A stretch of DNA of 64,000 bases from Pseudomonas sp. v388 (GCF_003935425.1 NZ_RHQN01000001.1:62001-126000); one strand, 5' to 3'; numbered from the stretch's first letter, positions 53,427 through 62,339 are shown. The notes: a model not told the origin generated them from the letters alone. Translations and numbers: made by a program.

Positions 53427-54650
53427 TTACGGTTTCAGCAACGTGCCTGCCGGGCGACTGAACGTTTGCCGTCCGGCCTTGAACCCCATCAGCGGTGCGC
53501 TCAGCTCGGCGACCACCGCCGCCGGGGAATGGGCGTCGAATACGATGAAATCGGCACGACACCCAGGCGACAGGCCGTAATCCGGCAATCTCAGCAGGCG
53601 TGCCGATTCGCTGGAGACCCACGCCAGGCATTGCAGCAGCTCAGGCTCGGTGCCCATCTGGCTGACGTTGGCAAACAGGTTGGCCTGGCGGATCAGCGAG
53701 GCGTCGCCGTAGGGCGTGAACGGGTTGCCGACGTTGTTGGTCGACACCGAACAAGTCACGCCGCAGGCATGCAAATGCGCCAATGGCGCCAGCCCGCGGG
53801 GTTTGTTGTGAAACGCTTCGCGGCCCATCAGAAACAGATCGGTGCTGGGCAGGCACGTCACCTGTACCCCGACCTGGGCCAGAAGCAGCGCCAGTTCCGT
53901 CAACGGTTCTTTGGCCAGGGTCGACAGCTTGGTCACATGGCCGATGGTCACGCGTCCGCCCCAGCCGTGCAGTTGCGTGCAGCGTGCGACTTCCATGACT
54001 GTCATGCCTTCGGGGTTCAGATCGAAATCCAGGTGCAGGTCAAGGTCGCAGTCGAAGCGTGCCGCCAGTTCGAACAGGCGCCGGATCTGCCCGAGCGGGT
54101 CGCTGTCCATGTACGGGCAGCCGCCGAGCACCGTCGCGCCGCTCTCCAGGGCCTGACACAGCAGCGCCTCGGTCCCTGGATTGTTGAGCATTCCCTCCTG
54201 TGGAAATACACAGATTTCCAGACTGATCGCCCAGCCATAATCCGCCTGCAAGCGGCGGATCGCATTGAAACCGGTCAGGCCGATCTGTGGGTCCAGCTCG
54301 ACGTGGGTGCGCATGTGCGTCGTGCCTTGCAAAATCGCCTTGTCCAGCACCTGGGCGCCGCGCCGATACACGTCATCTTCGGTGAACCCGGCTTTGGCCG
54401 CCCGGGTCTGCGCCACCGCTTCGGCCAGCGTACCTTCCTTGAGCTGGCAACGCTGCATGATGCAGGCCTTGTCCAGATGGATGTGAGTTTCGACCAGCCC
54501 CGGCATGATCAGCTGACCATGCAGATCAAGAGTTTTCCACTGATGCGTGGCCGGGCTGAAGGCGCTGACGAAATAGCCGCTCTCAACGTACAGCTCGCGC
54601 TGGCGATGGTCGTCGCCCAGCCTTGCATTGATGATCTTCAAGGCGCTCAT
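53427..54650 (-). CDS. Amidohydrolase of the cytosine deaminase/AtzC group
   Basis: 407 residues. Metal motif HIHLDK at 56-61, with later HLDFD, IGHVTKL and the C-terminal SPGCRADFIVFDA. In cytosine deaminase-like enzymes the eighth strand ends in an Asp (TDN); here it reads STNNVGNPFTPYGDASL, an Asn in place of the Asp that normally helps deaminate. It should hydrolyse C-N bonds of a cyclic or guanidine-type compound brought in by the Liv importer. Its start overlaps the importer gene by 4 bp (ATGA). Confidence 0.82.
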   Translation of the reverse strand: MSALKIINARLGDDHRQRELYVESGYFVSAFSPATHQWKTLDLHGQLIMPGLVETHIHLDKACIMQRCQLKEGTLAEAVAQTRAAKAGFTEDDVYRRGAQVLDKAILQGTTHMRTHVELDPQIGLTGFNAIRRLQADYGWAISLEICVFPQEGMLNNPGTEALLCQALESGATVLGGCPYMDSDPLGQIRRLFELAARFDCDLDLHLDFDLNPEGMTVMEVARCTQLHGWGGRVTIGHVTKLSTLAKEPLTELALLLAQVGVQVTCLPSTDLFLMGREAFHNKPRGLAPLAHLHACGVTCSVSTNNVGNPFTPYGDASLIRQANLFANVSQMGTEPELLQCLAWVSSESARLLRLPDYGLSPGCRADFIVFDAHSPAAVVAELSAPLMGFKAGRQTFSRPAGTLLKP

Positions 54651-57139
54651 ACGCTGACTCCTTCACCCAGGTAAGCCGCTGCCAGTTCGGTGTCGTTGCG
54701 CAGTTCGGCAGCGCTGGCGGCTTTGACGATGCGCCCGGTTTCCAGCACATATGCGCGATCCGCCACTTGCAGCGCCAGGTTGGCCATCTGATCGACCAGC
54801 AGGATGGTCACACCCTCGTCGCGCAGCGCGGCCAGCGCGTCGTACAGCTCGCCGATCATGGCCGGCGACAAGCCCAGCGAGGGCTCGTCGAGCAACAGGA
54901 TCGTCGGCTTGGCCATCAGGCCGCGACCCACCGCGACCATCTGCTGCTCGCCGCCGGAAAGCAGCCCGGCCGGGTTGTCGATGCGGTCGCGCAGACGTGG
55001 GAAGCGCTGCAGGATCGCCTCGATTTCAGCGGCGGCATCAAAAGCCTCGCCGCGCGAATAACCGCCGAGCAACAAATTGTCGCGCACGCTCAGGTAAGGA
55101 AACACCTGACGGCCTTCGGGCACCAGCGCCAGGCCTTTGGCTGCGATCGTGCTGGCGCTGGCCTGTTCGATGTTTTCGTTATTCAGCAGGATGCTGCCGC
55201 CGCTGGCCCGATGCAGCCCGGCCAGGCATTGCAGGATGCTCGATTTGCCCGCGCCGTTGGCGCCCAGAATAGCCACCAGTTCGCCGGGGTTGACCAGCAG
55301 ATTGACCTTGTCGACCACCGCCGACGCACCGTAGTCGATGACCAGATCCTTGACGTACAAACGCGCATCGCGGCTGCCGTCCCAGTTGTGGGCGCGGGGT
55401 GTGGCCTGATAGTCGGTGCCGCCCAGATACGCGGCGATCACCTGCGGATTCTGGCGTATTTGCGCCGGAGGACCGGACGCAATCGGTTTGCCGGCATCCA
55501 GCACCAGCAGGTGCTCGGACACCGCCATCACCAGCGCCATGTCGTGTTCGACCAGGATCACCGTCAGGCCGAAATCCGCCAGTTTGCGCAGCAGCACTGC
55601 CAGCGCATCGGTATCGCGCCGACTGAGACCGGCTGCCGGTTCGTCCAGCAACAACACCGCAGGTGCGGTTGCCAGGGCGCGGGCGATTTCCACCAGGCGG
55701 CGGTCCACATGGGGCAAATCCTCGGCGGCGATGTTCACTTCGCCGCGATAGCCCACCAGTGCCAGCAGATCCAGTGCCAGGCTGCGCTGTGCGTCGGACG
55801 CAAGGCTGAACGGCAGCCCCAGGCGACCTTTCTGCATCGCCACCAGCAGGTTGTCGAGCACCGACATTTCGCCGAACAGCAGGGTGGTCTGGTACGTGCG
55901 GGCGATCCCGGCCCGGGCGCTTCGCCAGGCCGGCAGCCCGGCCAGCGGCTGTTGCAGCTCGATCTGGCCGCTGTCCGGCGCGTAGAAGCCGCTGATCATA
56001 TTCAGCACTGTGGTTTTTCCCGCGCCATTGGGGCCGATGATGCTGGTGATGCTGCCGGCTGGGGCATGCAGGCTGACGCCTTGCGCGGCTTGCACACCGC
56101 CGAAGCGAATGCCGATGTTGGTCACCCGCAGCCCCGAAACCGGGCCACGGCTGCGCAGATGAGCGGCGATACGTTGCTGATCGATATGTGTCGGCGGCAA
56201 CAGGTGCTCCGGTTTGACCCAGCGCCGGGCGAGGGCGCCCAGCAGGCCGTTGGGCGCGATCCACAGCACCACCAGCAGAAGCACGGAAAAGATCAGCAAG
56301 CGATATTCGGCGAAATCCGACAGCAGTTCAGGCACCAGCACGATCAGCAGCGCGCCGATCAGCGGCCCGAACAGCCTGCCGCTGCCGCCGACGATCACCG
56401 CCAGCACGAACAGGATCGATTGCGAAAACGGAAAGGATTCCGGGTTGATGAACATCAGCAACGGCGCGAGCAAGCCGCCTGCCAGACCGGTCAGGGCCGC
56501 CGACAAGGCAAACGCCAGGGTTTTGCTGATGACCGGATTGAAGCCCAGCGAGCGAGCCGCGATTTCCGAGGCTTTCACGGCGCGCAGGGCCTTGCCCCAA
56601 CCGCTGTGGCTCAGGCGCCGATAAAACAGCAGCGCGCCGATCATCAACCCGGCGGCCGACAGCGCCAGCAGGATCGCCGGATCGAGGCCGGCGAATTCCG
56701 GCAGCGGAATGCCCATCAAGCCGTTGGAGCCTCCGGTGACATCCCGCCATTCGATCAGGCTGTGATGCACCACGAACGCAAAGGCGATGGTGATCATCGC
56801 CAGATATGGCCCGCTGACCCGAAGCGCGGGGATCGCCAGCAGCGCACCGGTCAGACCGCAAACCACACCGGCTATTGGCAGCGCCAGCCACAACGGCCAG
56901 CCGGCCATGGTCAACAGTGCCGAGACATAGGCGCCGATGGCGTAGAACGCGATGTGGCCGAAGGAAATCTGCCCGCTCAGGCCGATCAGGATATTCAGGC
57001 CGACACCGACTACCGCAGCCAGGGCGCACAGGGTGAAAACCAGCAATGAGTAACTGTCGAGGGTGAACGCCAGACCGCCGCAGAGCACCGCGAGCAGGGC
57101 GATGAACGCCGGAGCGGCCAGGGTTTTGAGGTTTTTCAT
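54647..57139 (-). CDS. Triple fusion of branched-chain-type ABC importer: LivM permease, LivG ATPase, LivF ATPase
   Basis: 830 residues. Residues 1-305 are a LivM-type permease (LSGQISFGHIAFYAIGAY). Residues 337-575 are a LivG ATPase with Walker A GPNGAGKT (369-376) and LLLDEPAAGLS; its signature is degenerate, LPHVDRR instead of LSGGQ-like. Residues 595-830 are a LivF ATPase with GANGAGKS (626-633), LSGGEQQM (727-734) and LLLDEPSLGLSP. Normally these are three genes. It overlaps livH-like and amidohydrolase genes by 4 bp each. Substrate unknown; context points to a nitrogen compound. Confidence 0.92.
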   Translation of the reverse strand: MKNLKTLAAPAFIALLAVLCGGLAFTLDSYSLLVFTLCALAAVVGVGLNILIGLSGQISFGHIAFYAIGAYVSALLTMAGWPLWLALPIAGVVCGLTGALLAIPALRVSGPYLAMITIAFAFVVHHSLIEWRDVTGGSNGLMGIPLPEFAGLDPAILLALSAAGLMIGALLFYRRLSHSGWGKALRAVKASEIAARSLGFNPVISKTLAFALSAALTGLAGGLLAPLLMFINPESFPFSQSILFVLAVIVGGSGRLFGPLIGALLIVLVPELLSDFAEYRLLIFSVLLLVVLWIAPNGLLGALARRWVKPEHLLPPTHIDQQRIAAHLRSRGPVSGLRVTNIGIRFGGVQAAQGVSLHAPAGSITSIIGPNGAGKTTVLNMISGFYAPDSGQIELQQPLAGLPAWRSARAGIARTYQTTLLFGEMSVLDNLLVAMQKGRLGLPFSLASDAQRSLALDLLALVGYRGEVNIAAEDLPHVDRRLVEIARALATAPAVLLLDEPAAGLSRRDTDALAVLLRKLADFGLTVILVEHDMALVMAVSEHLLVLDAGKPIASGPPAQIRQNPQVIAAYLGGTDYQATPRAHNWDGSRDARLYVKDLVIDYGASAVVDKVNLLVNPGELVAILGANGAGKSSILQCLAGLHRASGGSILLNNENIEQASASTIAAKGLALVPEGRQVFPYLSVRDNLLLGGYSRGEAFDAAAEIEAILQRFPRLRDRIDNPAGLLSGGEQQMVAVGRGLMAKPTILLLDEPSLGLSPAMIGELYDALAALRDEGVTILLVDQMANLALQVADRAYVLETGRIVKAASAAELRNDTELAAAYLGEGVSV

Positions 57140-58005
57140 ACTTTGACCAGTGCCTGGCTGCCGAACAGACCGTTGGGACGAATCGCCAGCGCCAGGATGA
57201 CCAGCGCAAACGTGAATATCTGGGTGAAGGCGGAACCGAAGTACAAGGTGATCAGCGCCTCGGCCAGCCCGAACAGCAGCCCGGCGGCAAACACACCGCC
57301 GGCGCTGCCGATGCCGCCTAGAATGGCCACCGCAAACGCTTTGAGGCCGAACAGCATGCCCATCTCCGCATTGACGCTGAACAGCGGCGCAATCAGCAAG
57401 CCGGCCACCGCCGCAAACACGGTGGACACGGCAAAGGCGATGGCGACGACGCGATTGACGTTGATGCCCATCAGCATCGCCGCGCGAGGATTCTGCACGC
57501 AGGCCTCAAGCACCTTGCCCAGCCGGGTATAACGCCGCACCAGGTACAACGCCAGTGCAACGGCCGCGCCGGCCAGCGGAATCAGCAGCTGCAAGGCGCC
57601 GACGCTGCTGCCGAGCAGCTCGAGGTTCAGGTTCAACAGGCTGCTCTCGAACTGACGAGGCTCCTTGCCGAAGGTAAACAGTGCCAGGTTGTCCACCAGA
57701 ATGCCGCCCGCCACGGTTGCCATCAGCCAGGCCTGGGAGCCGCGACTGTGGAAGGGCCGCACCAGCCAGCGTTCGATCGCCAGGCCATACAGCGCGCAGA
57801 GGATCAGCGTCAGTGGCAGGGCCAGCCATAACGACCAGCCCCAGGTGATGCAGCACGTATAACCCAGCACCGCGCCGACCATCATGGCGCTGCCCTGGGC
57901 AAAGTTGACGGTGCGCGAGACGACGTAGGTCAGGTGAAAACCCAGCGCCAGCAGTGCGTACATGCTGCCCAGGCCCAGGCCCGTGATAATGGCGGCGGTG
58001 AACAT
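57136..58005 (-). CDS. LivH-type ABC permease
   Basis: 289 residues, about eight membrane helices. GLGLGSMYALLALGFHLTYVVSRTVNFAQG at the start and MGINVNRVVAIAFAVSTVFAAVAGLL are the LivH family marks. It pairs with the LivM part of the fused protein to form the channel. It starts three bases after the binding-protein stop and overlaps the fused gene. Confidence 0.92.
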   Translation of the reverse strand: MFTAAIITGLGLGSMYALLALGFHLTYVVSRTVNFAQGSAMMVGAVLGYTCCITWGWSLWLALPLTLILCALYGLAIERWLVRPFHSRGSQAWLMATVAGGILVDNLALFTFGKEPRQFESSLLNLNLELLGSSVGALQLLIPLAGAAVALALYLVRRYTRLGKVLEACVQNPRAAMLMGINVNRVVAIAFAVSTVFAAVAGLLIAPLFSVNAEMGMLFGLKAFAVAILGGIGSAGGVFAAGLLFGLAEALITLYFGSAFTQIFTFALVILALAIRPNGLFGSQALVKV

Positions 58006-58008
58006 GGC

Positions 58009-59202
58009 TTAGTCCTTTTGCTTGAGCGGTACGATCTGGTCGTTGACGAAATGCGTGAAGATGTAATCGTCCGGCCCCAGCGCGTCATGCTGCGTCGCGG
58101 TGAACGGCTGCTTGTAGTGCTTGATCAGGCCGTCGTAGTCGCTGATTGCGTAGAAGCCGTCACGTACCGCCTTGCCTTCGGTACTGCCGGCTTTTTCGAT
58201 GGCTTGCACGGTGAGGTGCAGCGCGTCATAGGCGTTGGCAATGCCGACTGCCGGAGTGACGTCGGCCAGGCTCTTGATCTGCGGGTATGCCGTTTTCAAC
58301 GCGGCCAGCAGGGCATCGCCCTTGGCGCTGTTGTGCTCGGTGAATACGTAGGTCTGGATGAAGTGCACCCGGGAAGCGTTCGGACCCGCCAGCTCGCCGA
58401 AGCGACCACCGGCCGGACCCCAGTGAGAAACCACCGGCACATCCCAGCCCATGCGGTCCAGGGATTTGACGACCTGCGCCGAAGGCCCCACGTTGCCGAC
58501 CATCAGCAGGGTGTCGGCACCTGCGTTTTTCAAGCGGGTCAGTTGCGGCACCACGTCCAGATCGCTGTCCTGAATGCGTTCGACGCCGGCGTTGGCCAGG
58601 CCGCGTTTTTCCAGGGCACGCTTGAAGCCCGCCTCGTTGGATTCGCCCCACGGGTTATTGATCAGGATCATTCCCGGCTTGCTCATGCCGTTGTCGACGC
58701 CGTATTTCACCAGCGCCTCGTCCACGCGTTCGTCGACGGCCGAGACCCGGAACACGTAATTATCCGCCGCGCCGTTTTCGGTGATCTTGGTGCCTGCCGC
58801 CCAGATGCCCATGAACGGGATTTTCATCTGGTTGGCCAGCGGCACGATGGCCAGGGAAACCGGCGTATCCAGACCACCGAACAGCACGGTGACTTTTTCC
58901 CGCTGGATCAGTTCGCGCGCGGCGAGCATGCCCTTGGACGGGTTGCTTTCGTCGTCGCGGCGCACCAGCTCCAGCGGACGTCCCAGCACGCCGCCCTTGG
59001 CGTTGACTTCATTGATCGCCATGGTCAGGCCGCGGGTCAGGGCCTCGCCGGATTTGGCCGACTGACCCGAAAGGGCCGCCACCAGACCGACCTTGATAGG
59101 CGGCTCGGCCGCTTGCGCGCCACCGAACATGGCCATGTTGAGCGTGACTGCCGCAGCCACGGGGAATAGCAGACGTTGCAGGTTTGGAAGCCGGAAGGCC
59201 AT
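58009..59202 (-). CDS. Liv-type ABC substrate-binding protein
   Basis: 397 residues with a signal peptide (about 1-32, cleaved near AQA-AE). The mature part starts PPIKVGLVAALSGQSAKSGEALTRG, followed by EVNAKGGVLGRPLELVRRDDES, typical of LivJ/amide-binding proteins. It delivers a small solute to the Liv permease in the inner membrane. It is the first gene of the minus-strand operon and has the paired dyads at 59218-59248 just upstream. Confidence 0.92.
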   Translation of the reverse strand: MAFRLPNLQRLLFPVAAAVTLNMAMFGGAQAAEPPIKVGLVAALSGQSAKSGEALTRGLTMAINEVNAKGGVLGRPLELVRRDDESNPSKGMLAARELIQREKVTVLFGGLDTPVSLAIVPLANQMKIPFMGIWAAGTKITENGAADNYVFRVSAVDERVDEALVKYGVDNGMSKPGMILINNPWGESNEAGFKRALEKRGLANAGVERIQDSDLDVVPQLTRLKNAGADTLLMVGNVGPSAQVVKSLDRMGWDVPVVSHWGPAGGRFGELAGPNASRVHFIQTYVFTEHNSAKGDALLAALKTAYPQIKSLADVTPAVGIANAYDALHLTVQAIEKAGSTEGKAVRDGFYAISDYDGLIKHYKQPFTATQHDALGPDDYIFTHFVNDQIVPLKQKD

Positions 59203-59217
59203 AGTGAATTCTCCTGA

Positions 59218-59248
59218 TTGCTAGCAGTTGCACATTTATTGCTAGCAA
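59218..59248. promoter_or_regulatory. Paired TTGCTAGCAA dyads before the Liv operon
   Basis: TTGCTAGCAG (59218-59227) and the perfect palindrome TTGCTAGCAA (59239-59248), 21 bases apart. A third related copy, TTGTTAGCAA, is at 59418-59427 inside the start of the next gene on the plus strand. Confidence 0.65.
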
Positions 59249-59389
59249 GTAAGATGCCAGTCACCGCTTCCGTTGAAACCGCTGTTTTTACGCGATCTGG
59301 CGGCTGAATAACGCGCCAGTTTGAAGCGGATCGCACCATGTGGAGGCACTTTCAAGCCACCGGATTTTCCTGATTAAAGGGCTTTATCA

Positions 59390-59788
59390 ATGTCTGAAAT
59401 AAATGAAGGCGTGCAGATTGTTAGCAATTTTCTGGAGGCGTCCATGGCACCGGACCCGGTTCGGGCCGCGACGTTCATGAGCGACGACGTGAAAATCACG
59501 TTCACCGGCGCACGCGCCATGCCCGATCCCAAAGCCATCACCGCCTTCAACGGTGCGCGCTATGCGTGGGTCAAGAAACAGTTGGGCAATTTCGACTGGA
59601 TGGACCGTGGCGACCACGTCGTGGTGTATTCCAACGGCACCTTGTTCGGCGAATGGCCGGACGGCCGCAGTTTCTCGGGCAATCGCTACCTGGACCGCTT
59701 CGAGGTGCGTGACGGCAAGATCACCCGCATGGACGTCTGGAACGACAGCGCCGAATGGCTGCTGGCGCCGGAGATTGCCAAGGCCTGA
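59390..59788 (+). CDS. SnoaL/NTF2-like protein
   Basis: 132 residues; AAAGG precedes the ATG. Pattern IVSNFLEASMAPDPVRAATFMSDDVKITFTGA and GDHVVVYSNGTLFGEWPDGRSFSGNRYLDRFEVRDGKITRMDVWND is a typical SnoaL-like pocket protein. An internal ATG at 59444 also has a good site (GGAGG) but would remove the first helix of the fold. It is divergent from the Liv operon and shares its operators, so it likely processes an intermediate of that pathway. Confidence 0.82.
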   Translation: MSEINEGVQIVSNFLEASMAPDPVRAATFMSDDVKITFTGARAMPDPKAITAFNGARYAWVKKQLGNFDWMDRGDHVVVYSNGTLFGEWPDGRSFSGNRYLDRFEVRDGKITRMDVWNDSAEWLLAPEIAKA

Positions 59789-59894
59789 TTCTGCGTATGC
59801 CATAAGGCCGCGCACCGGTGGCAGGCCGAGTGGCATTCACGGTCCAGGACTGCACTCATGTCATGTCCAGACACTCATCGGCGTGCGGGCGTTG

Positions 59895-60311
59895 TCAGGT
59901 CTTCTTGAGTTTCACCAGCACGAAGATCTTCACGCGCTCACTGATTTCGATGCGAGCGTTGCGAAAGGGGTTGGACTTTTCGCTGGTCACCGGATCTTCG
60001 AAGTGCCAGGCCAGAACCTCCGATACATCGTTGAGTACCGGGAACGTCTGCGCCGGGTCTTCACTCAGGGTGATGATGTAGTCGAACGGAACGCCGGTGA
60101 ACTCATCGACGGATTTGCTGCGCAAGGCCGGGTCGTCGATGTCGATTTCCTGCAGCGCGGCCAGTGCCCTGGGGTCGATTGCCGTGGGTGCGATGCCTGC
60201 GCTGTAGGCCTCGAAGTGTTCGGGATCGGCATGGCGCAGCAGTGCTTCGGCCATTTGGGAGAGCGCTGCATTGGTGGTGCAGACAAATAGAACACGTAAT
60301 CTGTGATCCAT
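59895..60311 (-). CDS. LMW phosphotyrosine-phosphatase-fold protein with altered P-loop
   Basis: 138 residues. It starts like an LMW phosphatase/ArsC, VLFVCTTNAALSQMAEALLR, and has FDYIITLSED and AWHFEDPV like the arsenate reductases. But the CX5R loop is broken: after C11 and five residues the Arg is Leu17. Without that Arg, which binds the phosphate or arsenate, normal catalysis is unlikely. It may be a binding or redox protein. A standard arsenate reductase label would be unsafe. Single gene, no ars operon nearby. Confidence 0.75.
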   Translation of the reverse strand: MDHRLRVLFVCTTNAALSQMAEALLRHADPEHFEAYSAGIAPTAIDPRALAALQEIDIDDPALRSKSVDEFTGVPFDYIITLSEDPAQTFPVLNDVSEVLAWHFEDPVTSEKSNPFRNARIEISERVKIFVLVKLKKT

Positions 60312-60416
60312 GAGTGAAGCCTCTCAAGCGGTGGACGACCTGGAACCGTGATGTTCACAGAAAAGCCTGTTTTACGCGTATAGCCATTGCCGCCTGTCCA
60401 TCTGTCGCACCTGCTG

Positions 60417-61022
60417 TCAGCGCGCCACATTCAGCAGGCGGCGGGTGCTGTGCATGGCCGTCTCGAACGGTTGCAGGCTGCGTGTGATCTTGACCATCAC
60501 GCTGGCTCCGACCCAGAGCTGGTAGAGGCTTTGCGCCACGGATTGCGGCTCCTGATCGATGGCGAACGATCCTTCCGCGACACCGGCTTCGACGGCCTGC
60601 CCGATTCTGTTGGTGATCCCGGAAGTGCCGCGTTTGAGCACCGAGCGCATGCTTTCCGAGAGGTCGGCAACTTCAACGCCCAGTTTCACTGCCAGGCATT
60701 TGCCTTGGCAGTCTTCAAAGGACTGGGTTTCCTGCCACAGACGCCAGTAGTCCATCAGACGTTCGGCCATGGTCATTCCCGGCTGGCTGAGCGTTCGGTC
60801 CAGTTCGGCCAGGTAGTCCTCGAAATAGCTTTCCAGCAGCGCCTCGCCGAAAGCGTCCTTGGAACCGAAGTAATGGTAGAAAGACCCTTTGGGCACGCCC
60901 GCGGTGGCAAGAATTTCGTTCAGGCCGACTGCCGAGTAACCCTTGGCCGCCATGATGCGCTGGCCGACATTGAGAATCTGCGAACGAACGTCGGAGGTTT
61001 TGAATTTCGTGGATGCACTCAT
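60417..61022 (-). CDS. TetR-family regulator, NemR/AcuR-like
   Basis: 201 residues from the ATG at 61022 (18 more codons are open upstream). N-terminal TetR helix-turn-helix (GLNEILATAGVPKGSFYHYFGSKDAFGEALLESYF). Cys105 and Cys109 in SFEDCQGKCLAVKLGVE lie near the position of the reactive Cys of NemR, which senses electrophiles such as methylglyoxal and quinones. A DJ-1/PfpI gene, also on the minus strand and upstream, has two matching palindromes in its promoter, which supports a role in reactive-aldehyde response. Confidence 0.82.
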   Translation of the reverse strand: MSASTKFKTSDVRSQILNVGQRIMAAKGYSAVGLNEILATAGVPKGSFYHYFGSKDAFGEALLESYFEDYLAELDRTLSQPGMTMAERLMDYWRLWQETQSFEDCQGKCLAVKLGVEVADLSESMRSVLKRGTSGITNRIGQAVEAGVAEGSFAIDQEPQSVAQSLYQLWVGASVMVKITRSLQPFETAMHSTRRLLNVAR

Positions 61023-61132
61023 ATCAATCGGTTCACAGTCGAGAAAACGGGTTTGCCAGGCAATACAGGTTGTCATGGCCGGCTACTGTCATCAGCCGGA
61101 AGCGTTGTAACGCGTGGCATGTTAGCAATAGC

Positions 61133-61147
61133 CAGGTGGGTCGTCTA
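61133..61147. promoter_or_regulatory. Half-conserved TetR box upstream of the regulator gene
   Basis: The right arm GTCGTCTA (61140-61147) equals that of the two full boxes near 62060 and 62157; the left arm is degenerate. It lies about 111 bases before the TetR start and could give autoregulation. Confidence 0.35.
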
Positions 61148-61319
61148 AAAGCTTCGACTCCCCGTAAGCGCATGCCAGGTTTCAGGTCAACCCGGCCAGC
61201 GGGCGTAACGGCACACGCGGTGTGCGCTGCGCCCGCAGCCACTCGAGACACGGCCGGCTCAGAACCTGGTTGATGTCCACAACCTTCGATACCGGCACTT
61301 ACCGACCTCTACGGTTCAT

Positions 61320-62009
61320 TCACCCAGCGACATGGCCGAGTTTTTTCACCAGCGCCTGCGCCGCCTCCGTTGAAGAGCCTGGGTTTTGCCCGGTAATCAG
61401 CAACCCATCGCTGACCACGTAGGAACTCCAGTCTTCGCCTTTCGAATACAGACCGCCCTTGGCCTTGAGCTCGTCCTCGACCAGGAACGGCACTACGTCG
61501 GTCAGGCCCACGGCCTCTTCTTCGCTGTTGGCAAAACCGGTGACCTGCTTGCTTTCCACCAGCGGTGTGCCGTCGGGATTCTTTACATGACGAAGAACGC
61601 CCGGTGCATGGCAGACCAGGGCTGCCGGCTTGTCGGCGGCCAGGAACGACTGAATCAACCGGATCGAATGCTCATCTTCGGCCAAGTCCCATAGCGGACC
61701 ATGACCGCCTGGGTAAAAGACGGCGTCGTAATCCGCTTGAGAGACGCTGTCCAGGCGCACGGTGGCCGCCAGTCTGGCGTTCGCTTCGGCATCCGCTTCG
61801 AAGCGGCGGGTCAGATCGGTCTGAAACGCGGGTTCATTGCTTTTTGGATCGAGAGGCGGCTGGCCGCCCTGGGGCGACGCCAGGACAACCTGCGCCCCGG
61901 CGGCCAGGAATGCGTAGTAGGGCGCGGCCAGTTCCTCCAGCCAGAAACCGGTTTTACGGCCGGTGTTGCCAAGGGTGTCGTGGGAAGTCAGGACTATCAG
62001 AATTTTCAT
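61320..62009 (-). CDS. DJ-1/PfpI (Hsp31-like) class I glutamine-amidotransferase-fold protein
   Basis: 229 residues. Catalytic-type C133-H134 in ALVCHAPGVL and Glu25/26 in TGFWLEELAAPYYAF match the Hsp31/HchA-like glyoxalase III group; DAVFYPGGHGPLWDLAED is the nucleophile-elbow side. Likely a cytoplasmic detoxifier of methylglyoxal or a protein deglycase. The upstream region carries two NemR-like palindromes and the TetR gene lies next to it. Confidence 0.88.
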   Translation of the reverse strand: MKILIVLTSHDTLGNTGRKTGFWLEELAAPYYAFLAAGAQVVLASPQGGQPPLDPKSNEPAFQTDLTRRFEADAEANARLAATVRLDSVSQADYDAVFYPGGHGPLWDLAEDEHSIRLIQSFLAADKPAALVCHAPGVLRHVKNPDGTPLVESKQVTGFANSEEEAVGLTDVVPFLVEDELKAKGGLYSKGEDWSSYVVSDGLLITGQNPGSSTEAAQALVKKLGHVAG

Positions 62010-62055
62010 TGTGCATTCCTTAGTGGGTCAGTAACGGAAAATGGAAACAGCCACG

Positions 62056-62070
62056 TAGACCGGTCGTCTA
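62056..62070. promoter_or_regulatory. TetR (NemR-like) box 1
   Basis: TAGACCGGTCGTCTA, arms TAGAC/GTCTA, 47 bases before the DJ-1 start at 62009. The 15-mer recurs at 62150 with one change. Confidence 0.6.
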
Positions 62071-62149
62071 CAAAATGGTGAAAATCTAGCGCATCGCTTG
62101 CAGTCCAAGTCCCTTCGCCTGGTGAAGGTGTGGCTAACGTAACAGCCAT

Positions 62150-62164
62150 TAGACCAGTCGTCTA
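62150..62164. promoter_or_regulatory. TetR (NemR-like) box 2
   Basis: TAGACCAGTCGTCTA, one base different from box 1 and 94 bases further from the DJ-1 gene. The rest of the 330 bases between the DJ-1 and next genes shows no gene. Confidence 0.6.
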
Positions 62165-62339
62165 GTCCGTTACGAGCATTCTTTCCAGATCGCGGTGCAG
62201 CCCGTTGACCGGCCTGCCATCCATCTTCAGCGGCGCCGCGCCGGGCCGCAAGCGGACGGGCTCGGCTCCAGACGCAATGATGGCTACACTCAAGTCCGAG
62301 CGGTCCGTCGCGGGCCTTGACGAATTCCCGGGGGATAGC

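Noticed and set aside
54767-57049. 760-codon plus-strand frame opposite the Liv fusion
   Set aside because: Gln/Arg/His-rich shadow of a clear ABC transporter.
59895-60311. Arsenate reductase
   Set aside because: The P-loop Arg is Leu and no ars genes are near.
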